NCBI RefSeq assembly: GCF_017539065.1
Contig: NZ_JAFYHP010000015.1
Span: 40,642-104,641 of the forward strand
DNA from: Methanobrevibacter sp.
GTDB lineage: Archaea; Methanobacteriota; Methanobacteria; Methanobacteriales; Methanobacteriaceae
Reading direction: 5' to 3'
DNA: 64,000 nucleotides
Positions 1-9,420 of the stretch are shown here, in pieces. Position numbers and translations under genes: made by a program. The notes under the pieces were generated by a model. That model searched no databases. It was not told where the DNA came from and worked only from the letters and a program-made list of their open reading frames with translations. Position 1 is the first letter of the stretch. Every line of letters starts with the position of its first letter.

Positions 1-687
1 TACGATGATACAGGTGTCTTCCTTATCCCTCATTACTTCAAATTCTATTTCTTTCCATCCGAGAACAGATTCGTCAATTAGAACTTGGTTAATGAAACTC
101 ATGTCCAATCCGTGATTTGCAATCTCAATTAATTCTTCCTCGTTGTGGGCAATTCCCCCACCGGTTCCCCCTAAGGTGAAAGCCGGTCTGACAATTACCG
201 GATAACCGATATCTTCAACCGCTTTAAGTGCATCTTCAACACTTTCAACAGCCTGACATTTCGGAATCTCCTCTCCGATTTGTTCCATAAGGTTTGCGAA
301 TAAGTCACGGTCTTCCACATCTTTAATAGTTTGAACATCAGACCCTATGACTTTAATTCCTTCAAGTAATCCTAAATCTCCAAGTCCGGTTGCAATATTT
401 AATCCGGTTTGTCCGCCCATGGTTGGTAAAATAGCATCAATATCTTCTTCTTCAATAATTTTTGCAACAACTTCTGGAGTTAATGGTTCAGTATAAACAG
501 TATCGGCCATCCCTAAATCAGTTTGAATAGTAGCAGGATTACTGTTAACGAGTACTGTTTCAATACCTTCTTCTCTTAGTGATTTACATGCTTGTGAACC
601 GGAATAATCGAACTCAGCAGCTTGTCCGATTTGAATTGGTCCGGAACCAATAATCAATACTTTTTTAATATCTTTATCAACTGGCAT
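1..687 (-). CDS. carB: Carbamoyl-phosphate synthase large subunit, N-terminal part (partial)
   Basis: This is the first 229 codons of the large (synthetase) subunit, which makes carbamoyl phosphate from bicarbonate, ATP and ammonia delivered by CarA, for pyrimidine and arginine synthesis. The gene is read right to left and runs off the window at base 1. The ATG at 687 is followed by the family's usual opening, [20 protein letters not shown], then [10 protein letters not shown], both typical of the ATP-grasp carboxyphosphate domain. carA ends 14 bases upstream, so carA-carB form one transcript. Only the N-terminal domain can be judged; the call is secure. Confidence 0.95.
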   Translation of the reverse strand, partial: MPVDKDIKKVLIIGSGPIQIGQAAEFDYSGSQACKSLREEGIETVLVNSNPATIQTDLGMADTVYTEPLTPEVVAKIIEEEDIDAILPTMGGQTGLNIATGLGDLGLLEGIKVIGSDVQTIKDVEDRDLFANLMEQIGEEIPKCQAVESVEDALKAVEDIGYPVIVRPAFTLGGTGGGIAHNEEELIEIANHGLDMSFINQVLIDESVLGWKEIEFEVMRDKEDTCIIV

Positions 688-701
688 ATGTAATCCCTCT
701 T

Positions 702-1784
702 TTAATAATCATCCATCATTTGGTTAAATTCGTCAAAAATATGTCTTGTATCATTTGGACCGGGTCCCGCTTCAGGGTGGTACTGTATACAATGCAATGG
801 CAATTCTTTATGTGAAATACCTTCAGGTGTTCCATCATTCAAGTTGATTTGGGTTAAAACTAAATCAGTTTCTTTAAGTGATTCCTTATCAATTGTGAAA
901 CCATGATTTTGTGATGTGATAAATACTTTTCCAGTATTTAAATCTTTAACTGGTTGATTTTCACCACGGTGCCCAAATTTCATTTTATATGATCTTGCTC
1001 CGAATGATTTTGCAATCAATTGTTGACCCATACAAATTCCAAATATTGGCAATCTGTTTGATAATTTTTTCATGGTCTCAATGGTTTCGGATACCCTATC
1101 CGGGTTTCCAGGCCCTGATGTAATCATTAATCCTGAAGGGGAGTAATCTAAAATAGTCTTATAATCAGTATCATATGGGAATAAGATAACGCCAATGTCT
1201 CTTTCTAAAAATGAGTTAATAATATTCTTTTTAACACCGCAATCAATTAAAGCAACTTTTTTATCGGCATCTTCATTGAAAATTTTAATTTCCTTTGTAG
1301 AAACTAACGGCACAACATCCACATCTTCAATACTAGGTTGTGAGCGAGCCATTTCTAAAAGTTTATCATCGTCAATATCTTCAGTTGTAATAGCTGCTTT
1401 AAGTGAACCTCTTTCTCTGATTTTTAATGTTAAATCACGAGTGTCGATTCCGCTTATTCCAGGGGTTTTAAATTCAGTTAAAAATTCATCTAATGTTTTT
1501 TGAGGTCCGAAATTAGAAAGTTCACGACAAACCTCACGACAAACAAATCCTTCAACCTGAACTTTATCAGATTGATACCATTCCTCACTTACCCCATGAT
1601 TTCCTTCTAAAGGATAAGTGGACATTAATATTTCTCCTTTAAAAGACGGATCGGTTAAAGATTCAGTGTAACCACCCATACCTGTGGAGAAAACAAGTTC
1701 TCCTAATTTGGTGGTCTCATAACCAAATGCTTCACCTTTCAAAACAGTTCCATCTTCCAAAGCCAATTTAGCTATTTTTACCAT
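702..1784 (-). CDS. carA: Carbamoyl-phosphate synthase small (glutaminase) subunit
   Basis: A 360-residue protein that hydrolyses glutamine and passes ammonia to CarB. The N-terminal half is the CarA-specific domain ([13 protein letters not shown] near the start; the [15 protein letters not shown] region). The C-terminal half is a class I glutamine amidotransferase with the nucleophile elbow GICMGQQ and the catalytic HPEAGPGP near the C-terminus; SQNHGF is also present. Length is normal for the family. The ATG at 1784 is preceded by GGTGAT, a good match to the archaeal anti-Shine-Dalgarno. It is the first gene of the carAB pair. Confidence 0.96.
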   Translation of the reverse strand: MVKIAKLALEDGTVLKGEAFGYETTKLGELVFSTGMGGYTESLTDPSFKGEILMSTYPLEGNHGVSEEWYQSDKVQVEGFVCREVCRELSNFGPQKTLDEFLTEFKTPGISGIDTRDLTLKIRERGSLKAAITTEDIDDDKLLEMARSQPSIEDVDVVPLVSTKEIKIFNEDADKKVALIDCGVKKNIINSFLERDIGVILFPYDTDYKTILDYSPSGLMITSGPGNPDRVSETIETMKKLSNRLPIFGICMGQQLIAKSFGARSYKMKFGHRGENQPVKDLNTGKVFITSQNHGFTIDKESLKETDLVLTQINLNDGTPEGISHKELPLHCIQYHPEAGPGPNDTRHIFDEFNQMMDDY

Positions 1785-1981
1785 TCAATCACCATAATAA
1801 GATATAAAAATTTACTATCTTTATTATATTTTATTTTAATATATTATTAAACTTTGTTTTTTTACAAAATTTTGTAAAAATTCATTCAAATTATTTTGTT
1901 AAAAACCTATGAAAAATGAATGAATAAGTAAATTAATATTTGATTAGAAACTAAATTATACACATCGAATTTAAAAGAGAA

Positions 1982-3508
1982 GTGAATATGGGCACCAATG
2001 TCGAAAAATTAGCTAAAAAACATTTGAAAAATCCGAAAGATTATGCCAGATTTAAAAAATTAATCAGACAGACAAATGTTTATAATCCTCCAAAATCATT
2101 GACCGGTGAGCTACGGCCCTATCAGAAAATTGGCTATTCATGGCTAGTTCAAAACATCAGATTTAAATTTGGAAGCATATTGGCTGATGATATGGGTCTT
2201 GGAAAAACAATCCAGATACTATCCGCAATATTATATTTTAAAGAAAATAACATATTGGAAGACGAATCAACATTAATCATTGTGCCTCCAACATTAATAC
2301 CTAATTGGGAAAATGAAATAAAGAAATTCACTCCGGATTTGACTTATTTTATCTATCACGGATCCAACAGGACATTTCCTCTGGAAAACTATGACATAAT
2401 TTTAACTTCCTATGGAGTTGTGAGGCTTGATTTGGATATGTTCTTAGATAGAACTTGGTTTTTATGCGTTATTGATGAAGCCCAAAATATTAAAAATCCA
2501 AATACCGAGCAAACAAAAGCAATTAAAGAAATTCCTGCTTCAACTAAGGTTGCCCTAACAGGTACGCCAATTGAAAATAAATTAATGGATTACTGGTCAA
2601 TTTTTGATTTTGTAAATAAAGGCTATTTATCAACAAAGGATGACTTTAAACGGAATTACGTCATGCCGATTGAAAAATTAGAAGATGAGGAAGTTTTAGA
2701 AAACCTGAAAACAATAGCCAAACCCTTTGTTATGAGACGCCTTAAAAGCGATGAAGACATTAAAAAAGAATTGCCTGAGAAATTTGTAAATGATATCTAC
2801 TGCAGCTTAACGAAAAAACAAGTAAAATTATACACAGCGATTTTAGAAGAAATATTCTTTGATATTGAAAATTCAAAAGGAATCCAAAGAAAAGGAATAA
2901 TCCTTAAGATATTGACTGCCCTAAAGCAGACCTGCAATCATCCTGCACAGTTTTTAGACATTAAAAATCCTAAAATTTCAGAATCTGGAAAAATGGAATT
3001 GCTAATCAATATTTTAGAAAACATTCTTGATAATGATGAAAAGGTGATAATATTTACCCAGTATGTTGAAATGGGCAAACTCATTCAAGAGTTGGTCTCT
3101 AAAAAGTTTAAACAGGAAGTATTATTCTTACACGGTTCACAATCAATGAAAGAAAAAACAAGGATTATTGAAACCTTCCAGGAAGATGAAAACTATAAAA
3201 TATTTGTTGCAACACTTAAAACTGGTGGAACCGGTTTGAATCTGACCGCCGCCAGAAACGTGATTCATTACGATTTATGGTGGAACCCCGCTGTGGAAAA
3301 TCAGGCAACTGACAGGGTGCACCGTATTGGACAGGATAAGGATGTGATGGTATACAGGCTCATTACAAAAGGAACCCTTGAAGAGGCCATTGATGCAATA
3401 AGTAAAAGAAAAGTTGATTTGGCTGAAAAATCAATCAGTAATGATGAAACGTTCCTTACCGAAATGACAAACGAAGAGTTAAAAAAGGTTTTAACATTAA
3501 GATTATGA
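1982..3508 (+). CDS. SNF2-family DNA-dependent ATPase/helicase
   Basis: A 508-residue SWI2/SNF2 ATPase expected to translocate on DNA or remodel protein-DNA complexes. Visible motifs are the Walker A DDMGLGKT around residue 70, the DEAQ box (VIDEAQNIKN), LTGTPIENK, and the C-terminal RecA lobe with GGTGLNLTAA and the arginine motif DRVHRIGQ. It is close to the bare catalytic core: many prokaryotic SNF2 proteins have several hundred extra N-terminal residues, which are absent here, and upstream DNA shows no continuation. The GTG at 1982 and the ATG at 1988 are both possible starts; neither has a strong ribosome site. It converges on nadC, overlapping it by six bases. Confidence 0.9.
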   Translation: MNMGTNVEKLAKKHLKNPKDYARFKKLIRQTNVYNPPKSLTGELRPYQKIGYSWLVQNIRFKFGSILADDMGLGKTIQILSAILYFKENNILEDESTLIIVPPTLIPNWENEIKKFTPDLTYFIYHGSNRTFPLENYDIILTSYGVVRLDLDMFLDRTWFLCVIDEAQNIKNPNTEQTKAIKEIPASTKVALTGTPIENKLMDYWSIFDFVNKGYLSTKDDFKRNYVMPIEKLEDEEVLENLKTIAKPFVMRRLKSDEDIKKELPEKFVNDIYCSLTKKQVKLYTAILEEIFFDIENSKGIQRKGIILKILTALKQTCNHPAQFLDIKNPKISESGKMELLINILENILDNDEKVIIFTQYVEMGKLIQELVSKKFKQEVLFLHGSQSMKEKTRIIETFQEDENYKIFVATLKTGGTGLNLTAARNVIHYDLWWNPAVENQATDRVHRIGQDKDVMVYRLITKGTLEEAIDAISKRKVDLAEKSISNDETFLTEMTNEELKKVLTLRL

Positions 3509-4333
3509 TTCTTCAATCTTTAAACTAAAATTTAAACTTCTTGATGAATGTGTCAAAGCGCCGATTGAAATGATGTCTACGCCTAAGGAAGCATAATCTA
3601 AAATTGTTTCATCAGTGATTCCGCCTGAAACTTCAATTAATGAATTTTGACGAACATCTAATTCTTCGAGTTCATCAAGGACTTCTTTAACCTCATTTGG
3701 ATTCATATTATCAAGCATGACAATATCCGCACCATTTTTAACACAATCTATTGCATCCTCTAGTGTTTCTACTTCGATTTCTATTTTATTGGAAAAGCTG
3801 GTGTTTTCTTTTGCTTTTAAAAGTGCTTCAAGAGGGGATTTGCATGTAGCAATATGATTATCTTTAATCAGAACCATATCATCTAAGCCAAATCTGTGGG
3901 GATCTGCTCCTCCAACTTTTAGAGCATATTTGTCAAATTTTCCGATTGCAGGTGAAGTTTTACGAGTTCCTGCCACTATAACCTCAAAATCTTTAACAAT
4001 GCCAACATAATGATTGGCTGCAGTTGCGACTCCGCTCATTCTCATAAGCAAGTTTAAAGCAGTTCTCTCTAAAAGCAAAATAGTCCTTGCATCTCCTTTA
4101 AGTGATATTAACACGTCATTATTTGATATTTCAGTCCCATCTTTTAACCAAAAGGTTACATTAACTCCATATTCTTCAAATAACTCCCGGATAACATCAA
4201 TACCGGCTAAAATACCTTCATCTTTAGATTTGATATGCGCATTTACAATTTTGCCCTCTTCAACTACTGCATTAGATGTAATGTCTCCAAATCCTTCATC
4301 TTCAGCCAGCATATATTCAATAATTTTGTCCAA
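3503..4333 (-). CDS. nadC: Nicotinate-nucleotide pyrophosphorylase (quinolinate phosphoribosyltransferase)
   Basis: Converts quinolinate and PRPP to nicotinate mononucleotide, CO2 and PPi in de novo NAD synthesis; nadA, which makes the quinolinate, lies 2 kb away. Family landmarks are EGFGDITS near the N-terminus, AGTRKTSPAIGKFDKYAL, GGADPHRFGLDDMVLIKDNH, and the barrel motifs MLDNMNP and EVSGGI. The open frame extends to 4408, but that extension is hydrophobic, unlike the family, and would overlap the divergent RNase Z gene. A TTG at 4333 preceded by GGTGA gives a start that matches the family (277 codons including stop), so I chose it. Confidence 0.92.
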   Translation of the reverse strand: MDKIIEYMLAEDEGFGDITSNAVVEEGKIVNAHIKSKDEGILAGIDVIRELFEEYGVNVTFWLKDGTEISNNDVLISLKGDARTILLLERTALNLLMRMSGVATAANHYVGIVKDFEVIVAGTRKTSPAIGKFDKYALKVGGADPHRFGLDDMVLIKDNHIATCKSPLEALLKAKENTSFSNKIEIEVETLEDAIDCVKNGADIVMLDNMNPNEVKEVLDELEELDVRQNSLIEVSGGITDETILDYASLGVDIISIGALTHSSRSLNFSLKIEES

Positions 4334-4402
4334 AAAATCACCTAAATTATTTAATATTATTATGAATATATAGTAATTCATAAATATAAAAGTGATTACA
4401 TT

Positions 4403-5305
4403 ATGCAAATAACATTTTTAGGAACTTCGTCCGCAGTTCACTCAAATGAGAGAAATCATCCATCGATTGCCATTAAGGCATTTGGTGAGACTATATTATT
4501 TGATTGTGGTGAAGCAACTCAAAAGCAAATGATTTCAAGCAATATTAGTCCCATGAAAGTATCTAAAATATTTATAACCCATTATCATGGGGACCACATT
4601 TTAGGCCTTCCGGGACTCCTGCAATCAATGAGTTTGAACGGCAGAGAAACTACATTAACGATTTATGGTCCAAAAGGATTGGATAAAGTTAAAAATGCCA
4701 TTTATTCTTTAGGTTACTGTGCAATTGAATATCCTGTCGAATTTATCGAAATAGATTCGGGAATAATTGAAGATAATGAAGAATATTTTATCCAAGCTGA
4801 AAGAGTTAGGCATAATGTTCCCACATTAGCTTATTCGATTGAAGAAAAGAAAAAACCTAGATTCTTAAGAGAAAAAGCAATTGAATTGGGCGTTCCTGTG
4901 GGTCCTGCTTTCGGACGTTTGCATAATGGTGAGGAAGTTGAAATTGATGGGAAAATCATTAAACCTGAGCAAGTGCTTGGAGAACCTAGAAAAGGAGCCA
5001 AAATTACTTATTCCGGGGACACCAAACCTTGTGAAGAAATGATTATGCTTGCTCGCGATTCGACATTACTCATACACGAGTCAACATTTGTCGAAGAGGA
5101 CAAACTTAATGCAGAAGAACATGCCCACTCCACTTCTGTTGATGCGGCATATGTCGCTCGAGAATCGAATAGTAAAAAGTTGATTTTGACTCATATAAGT
5201 TCAAGATATACAAAAGAATATGAAGAAAAAATGTTGAATGAAGCCCGTGAAGTCTTTGAAAATACTGAATTAGCTTATGATTTATTAGAAATAGAAGTTA
5301 AATGA
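4403..5305 (+). CDS. rnz: Ribonuclease Z (tRNA 3'-endonuclease)
   Basis: A 300-residue metallo-beta-lactamase-fold endonuclease that removes 3' trailers from pre-tRNA. The zinc motif is H60-Y-H62-G-D64-H65 followed by ILGLPGLLQS, typical of the short RNase Z form. Further ligands and signatures are the YSGDTKPC stretch, HESTF, and the late EEHAHSTS and LTHISSRY segments. Length is normal. The stop codon overlaps the ATG of the next gene by four bases (ATGA), so it is translationally coupled to the MscS-type channel. Confidence 0.95.
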   Translation: MQITFLGTSSAVHSNERNHPSIAIKAFGETILFDCGEATQKQMISSNISPMKVSKIFITHYHGDHILGLPGLLQSMSLNGRETTLTIYGPKGLDKVKNAIYSLGYCAIEYPVEFIEIDSGIIEDNEEYFIQAERVRHNVPTLAYSIEEKKKPRFLREKAIELGVPVGPAFGRLHNGEEVEIDGKIIKPEQVLGEPRKGAKITYSGDTKPCEEMIMLARDSTLLIHESTFVEEDKLNAEEHAHSTSVDAAYVARESNSKKLILTHISSRYTKEYEEKMLNEAREVFENTELAYDLLEIEVK

Positions 5306-6078
5306 TTTATATGAATTTTACAATATTTAATGAACCGACAACAACATTGATTTATATTTTTGCCATTATAATAATTGCATTTATTTTAACTAGAGTAATT
5401 GCGTTTTTAATGAATAAAATGAATAGATTCAAAAAGGATATGACCGCAATCTATCTTATTAGAGATATTATCGATTATGTAATCTATTTTATAGCATTAA
5501 TGACAATCTTACAATTCTTCGGAATTAATCTTGCGGGAACTCTATTGAGTTTGGGTATTGTAGGTATTGCTGTGAGTTTTGCGGCAAAGGACATTATTTC
5601 AAACCTATTTTCAGGAATCATATTAATTTTAGGCAGAAGTATTAAAGTTGGAGATACTCTTGAGATAAACAATAAAAAAGGCTTTGTTGAAAAGATTTCA
5701 CTTAGATCAACTGTAATTGTTGATGATATTGGAGTGAGAAATGTTGTTCCAAATTCAACATTGACAAATAATGTTTATTCAAAATTTAAAAATCCTGAAA
5801 AGTATAGAGTCGACATCATCACTGGATTAGCATTGGATAAGGATATTGAAGATTTTAAGGAGTATATTATTAAAAAAATGGAAAGCTATCAAGATATAGC
5901 TAAAACTCCTAACCCTCAAGTTTTTGCTAAGGAAATTTCCTTTGAAGAAAGCAAGTTAAAAGTATCCTTTTGGGTAAATAATTTTAATGACAAAGATAAA
6001 TATAAAATAATAATCACAAACGATATCAGAAAATATGTACAACAAGGTGGAAACAATGAGCAATACAATTCAAGATGA
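5302..6078 (+). CDS. Small-conductance mechanosensitive channel, MscS family
   Basis: A 258-residue membrane protein with three hydrophobic segments in the first ~110 residues followed by the MscS beta domain. The pore-helix/beta boundary SFAAKDIISNLFSGIILI and the following IKVGDTLEI are diagnostic of MscS. It is expected to release solutes on hypo-osmotic shock. It starts on the rnz stop codon and its 3' end overlaps the nadA start by 23 bases, giving a compact rnz-mscS-nadA run. It is at the short end of the family and lacks extra N-terminal helices. Confidence 0.9.
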   Translation: MIYMNFTIFNEPTTTLIYIFAIIIIAFILTRVIAFLMNKMNRFKKDMTAIYLIRDIIDYVIYFIALMTILQFFGINLAGTLLSLGIVGIAVSFAAKDIISNLFSGIILILGRSIKVGDTLEINNKKGFVEKISLRSTVIVDDIGVRNVVPNSTLTNNVYSKFKNPEKYRVDIITGLALDKDIEDFKEYIIKKMESYQDIAKTPNPQVFAKEISFEESKLKVSFWVNNFNDKDKYKIIITNDIRKYVQQGGNNEQYNSR

Positions 6079-6973
6079 AATTTTAAAATTGAAAGAGGAA
6101 AAAAATGCTATAATCCTCGCACACAACTACCAACCAAAAGAAGTCCAAGAAATTGCAGATTTTCTTGGGGATTCTCTGGAATTATGCATCAAAGCTTCCA
6201 AAATTGAAGATAAAGATTTAGTAATATTTTGTGGCGTGGATTTCATGGCAGAAACTGCATTTATCTTAAATCCTAATAAAAAAATTGTTATACCTACCCT
6301 TGAAGCAGAATGCCCTATGGCCCATATGCTTCCAGAAGAGGAATTATTAAAAGCTAAAGAAGAACATCCTGATGCGGGAGTTATTCTTTATGTAAACAGT
6401 ATTGCAGAAGCAAAACAACATGCAGACACCTTATGTACATCCGCCAATGCAGTTAAAGTCACTGAAAGTTTGCCTCATGATAAAATATTATTTGGACCTG
6501 ATAAAAACTTAGGAACTCATGTTGCAGAAAAAATTGATAAAGAGATAATACCAGTTCCAAAAGATGGCCATTGTTATGTTCACAGATTATTCCATGTTGA
6601 AGATGTTGAACTTAAGAGAAAAGAATATCCGAATGCAGAGATAATCTGCCATCCAGAATGTAACATTGAAGTTCAAAAAGCATGTGATGTCGTAATGTCC
6701 ACCGGAGGAATGTTAAGGCACATTGCCGAAAGTGACCAAGAGGAATTTGTTATTGGAACTGAAATTGACATGATTACAAGAATTAATTCAGAAGTTCCAG
6801 GCAAAAAATTATACCCGTTACTTGAAGGAGCCATTTGTAAAACTATGAAACTGCATACTCTTGAAAAAATAAGGGATTCATTAATCAATGAAGCTCCGGA
6901 AGTTACATTACCAAAAGAAGTTGCAGATAAATCTAGAAAAGCAGTGCAACATATGTTAGATGTATCTAAATAA
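6056..6973 (+). CDS. nadA: Quinolinate synthase
   Basis: A [4Fe-4S] enzyme condensing iminoaspartate with dihydroxyacetone phosphate to quinolinate. Signature segments are ILAHNYQ near the N-terminus, FCGVDFMAETA, VLYVNS-like VILYVNS, and three cysteines in family positions (EAECPMAHM, CHPEC, EGAICKTM) that would hold the cluster. The frame opens at 6035, but the ATG at 6056 sits after GGTGG and gives a normal 305-residue protein. The 5' end lies inside the end of the mscS gene. With nadC it supplies the last steps of de novo NAD synthesis; no nadB/aspartate dehydrogenase is seen in the window. Confidence 0.95.
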   Translation: MSNTIQDEILKLKEEKNAIILAHNYQPKEVQEIADFLGDSLELCIKASKIEDKDLVIFCGVDFMAETAFILNPNKKIVIPTLEAECPMAHMLPEEELLKAKEEHPDAGVILYVNSIAEAKQHADTLCTSANAVKVTESLPHDKILFGPDKNLGTHVAEKIDKEIIPVPKDGHCYVHRLFHVEDVELKRKEYPNAEIICHPECNIEVQKACDVVMSTGGMLRHIAESDQEEFVIGTEIDMITRINSEVPGKKLYPLLEGAICKTMKLHTLEKIRDSLINEAPEVTLPKEVADKSRKAVQHMLDVSK

Positions 6974-6983
6974 CTTAATTTTC

Positions 6984-7934
6984 TTATTTAAATTGCTCTA
7001 AAAAGGAAATGACCTCTTTTCCTATTGGAACATAATCTTTTTCTGAGAAATACTGCTCATCTATGATATTATCATATTTTATGACTATTGAATCATTAAC
7101 TAATTCTTTTAACGGCAACATATCTGATTCAAAATCAAAATAATGAGAACTACTAGTATGGACAAATAACGATTTAGCTTTTATATTAGAAAGTTTATCC
7201 TCAATATCATATTGCATCAATGCATCATTATGAAATTTGACATCGTAAATATCTAAAAATAAACCTTCATCGATGAAATCATCTAGAATAACTCCCATTT
7301 CCTCATTGTTTAAATCATTAAACACCCGTTTAGAAGAAGAAAAGGCAAAAATTAATGTATTAATTGCTACAAGAGACCTAGTTTTTGAAACACTATACTC
7401 TTCAGAATAAAAATCATCAATTGAGTCAATAATATTATCAATGACCTTTGCAATGATAAATTTATAACCATTTATTTTAGCCGCAACATTTACAGCGAAA
7501 ATGAATTCCATATCATCTGGATATTCACATGCCCATGTTAAAACTTGAAAAGCTCCGTAACCCTCTCCAATTAAACCTAAAATTTTTTTAATTTTAAATT
7601 TTTCGGCTAGGAACTGTCTTTGGAAATTAACTAAATCTAAATAGGTATAATTTGGGAAATTAAATTTTAGATTAGTTGTTGACGGAGAACAGGAATTTGG
7701 GGATCCTAACGAATTGACTACAATAAAATAAAATTCATCACCTATAAAACCACTATGCTCTAATATATATTGATGTGATTCTGTTAAAAAGGAGTATGCT
7801 CCCTTAAAATTAGAGAAAAATAAGATTGCATTAGTGATATAACCTTCATCATCATATTTGGGATTTCCATAGGTTGAATAGGAAACTTCAACATTTTCAA
7901 GGACCCTCCCATATTCAAATTCAAAGGAATCCAT
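6984..7934 (-). CDS. MetX-like alpha/beta hydrolase paralog lacking the catalytic triad
   Basis: A 316-residue protein of the homoserine O-acetyltransferase-like alpha/beta hydrolase group, clearly a paralog of the gene at 8350-9300: both start MDSFEFE and share NFQRQFLAEKF at residues 103-113. The nucleophile elbow, GNSMGGF with Ser125 in the sister protein, reads GEGYGAF here with Gly125 at the same position. The acid region (SCYQDPHFPP in the sister) reads HTSSSHYFDF, and the final GHLCF reads DEQYF, so Ser, Asp and His all appear lost. The frame is intact, so I infer a retained pseudoenzyme, perhaps structural or regulatory. It starts at an ATG after AAGGGG. Confidence 0.75.
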   Translation of the reverse strand: MDSFEFEYGRVLENVEVSYSTYGNPKYDDEGYITNAILFFSNFKGAYSFLTESHQYILEHSGFIGDEFYFIVVNSLGSPNSCSPSTTNLKFNFPNYTYLDLVNFQRQFLAEKFKIKKILGLIGEGYGAFQVLTWACEYPDDMEFIFAVNVAAKINGYKFIIAKVIDNIIDSIDDFYSEEYSVSKTRSLVAINTLIFAFSSSKRVFNDLNNEEMGVILDDFIDEGLFLDIYDVKFHNDALMQYDIEDKLSNIKAKSLFVHTSSSHYFDFESDMLPLKELVNDSIVIKYDNIIDEQYFSEKDYVPIGKEVISFLEQFK

Positions 7935-8084
7935 TACATGAATCCCCTTCTCATTTAATAAACTAAGAATAATATCACAACCTTATTTACAATAATTAAT
8001 AGTTAATTAAAAGTATATATATTTTCGTATAAGCTAAAAAAAATATAGTTTTTTAAAAAAATAGTGAATAAAGTAAAAAAAAAT

Positions 8085-8360
8085 TTACATATCATCTAAG
8101 AAGCTAGATAAGAATATATTCATTTCAATTTCTTCACGGGCCATAAAATCGTCTAAACGATATTTCGCAACATCGCTTTGAAAGGGATATAATTCCCGGG
8201 AAAAATACATTTTTAACTTAAAAGTATCATCATCAATAGCCGTTTTCTCTTCTAGGTTTTCATTTAGAAATTCCATCTGATTCAAAGTTAATCCCAAAAC
8301 GCCATATTCGATGAATTTTTGGTTATTTTCTTCCCCATAATCTAAAATTTTAACAATCAT
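8085..8360 (-). CDS. Small acidic protein between two MetX-like genes, unknown function
   Basis: A 91-residue protein I do not recognise. It is acidic, with a beta-rich start (MIVKILDYGEEN) and helical, Glu/Asp-rich remainder; no signal peptide or membrane segment. The frame is open to 8381 but the ATG at 8360 follows GGAG with good spacing and overlaps the end of the upstream MetX-like gene by 11 bases, implying translational coupling. Its position between the active and the degenerate MetX-like genes suggests a partner or substrate-adaptor role, which is inference only. Confidence 0.6.
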   Translation of the reverse strand: MIVKILDYGEENNQKFIEYGVLGLTLNQMEFLNENLEEKTAIDDDTFKLKMYFSRELYPFQSDVAKYRLDDFMAREEIEMNIFLSSFLDDM

Positions 8361-9300
8361 TAAACTCCTCCATAAAGTCATTTAACTCATCAGAGATTGT
8401 TTCAAGTTCATTGAAACATAAATGCCCTAATTTTGAGTCCATAATTATTAATTCAGAGTTTTTTATCATTTTAGACATTGGAATTGCATCAAGTTCTGGC
8501 GGAAAATGCGGATCTTGATAACATGAAATAATCAATGTTTTAGCTTTGATTTTATCCAATTCATCTTCAACATCGAAATTCATTGAACATTCATTGCAAT
8601 ATTTTAAATCATAAATGTCGATTTCAATCATTTCATTTCCAAAGCTTTCAAACTCACTGGCCAGTTCAATATTTGACATTTCCCTTAAAGCTTCTTTTGA
8701 AAGACCAAAATTAAATTCTGCTAAATTAGCTATTCTTAAAGTTCTAATTAGAGAGTAGGTCAATTCGCCTTTTGCATAGTCCGGATCGGACGTTATGATT
8801 TCATCGACAAACTTTGATAAAATAAAATCATGTCCTGCAACCTTATAACTAGTCACTCCACAAATTATGAACTCCAGAAACTCAGGATTATAAATTGCCT
8901 GTGTTAATGCTACAAAGCCTCCCATTGAGTTGCCGATAATGCCTAAAATATGAGTCATATTGAATTTTTCGGCTAAAAACTGTCTTTGGAAATTTGCAAC
9001 ATCCCTCATTGTATATTTGGGAAATTTATTTTTCAGATTAGTTTGAAAAGGAGAACATGACCCTGATGAACCTAATGGGGAAAGGCAAATGAAAAAGTAT
9101 TTATCCTTATCGAAAGGACCGTTTTGACAAGCCAAAGGAGCGATCTTTTTAATGCTGGAAAAATTAGATAAAGACCCCCCATTATAAACAATAGCATTAA
9201 CAATATTGCCCTCATCATCATATTTTGGACTGCCGAATGTCATGAATTCCACTAAAACATCGTTTAAAACATCCCCATTTTCAAATTCGAATGAATCCAT
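8350..9300 (-). CDS. Homoserine O-acetyltransferase-like (MetX-type) alpha/beta hydrolase
   Basis: A 316-residue alpha/beta-hydrolase-fold protein resembling MetX acyltransferases. SPLGSSGSCSPF recalls the MetX oxyanion region, FPKYTMRD resembles the family FPVVTIRD, and the elbow GNSMGGF carries Ser125. Candidate acid and base residues are in CYQDPHFPP and LGHLCF near the C-terminus, where MetX has SDWLFPP and GHDAF. Similarity to MetX is clear in layout, but several family positions differ, so the acyl donor and acceptor are uncertain and I give no gene symbol. It is the upstream gene of a three-gene minus-strand set with a small protein and a degenerate paralog. Confidence 0.75.
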   Translation of the reverse strand: MDSFEFENGDVLNDVLVEFMTFGSPKYDDEGNIVNAIVYNGGSLSNFSSIKKIAPLACQNGPFDKDKYFFICLSPLGSSGSCSPFQTNLKNKFPKYTMRDVANFQRQFLAEKFNMTHILGIIGNSMGGFVALTQAIYNPEFLEFIICGVTSYKVAGHDFILSKFVDEIITSDPDYAKGELTYSLIRTLRIANLAEFNFGLSKEALREMSNIELASEFESFGNEMIEIDIYDLKYCNECSMNFDVEDELDKIKAKTLIISCYQDPHFPPELDAIPMSKMIKNSELIIMDSKLGHLCFNELETISDELNDFMEEFNDC

Positions 9301-9420
9301 TGTAAAATACTCTTTTTTGCTTTCGAAATATTCATCATCGTAAATTTAAATTCCTCCAAATAAGGCCATGATAATTTTTTTAAAAAACAAATTATTTAAA
9401 TTAATCTAAACAATGTTATT

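Noticed and set aside
6035..6055. Upstream start of nadA
   Set aside because: The ATG at 6056 has a ribosome site and matches the family length.
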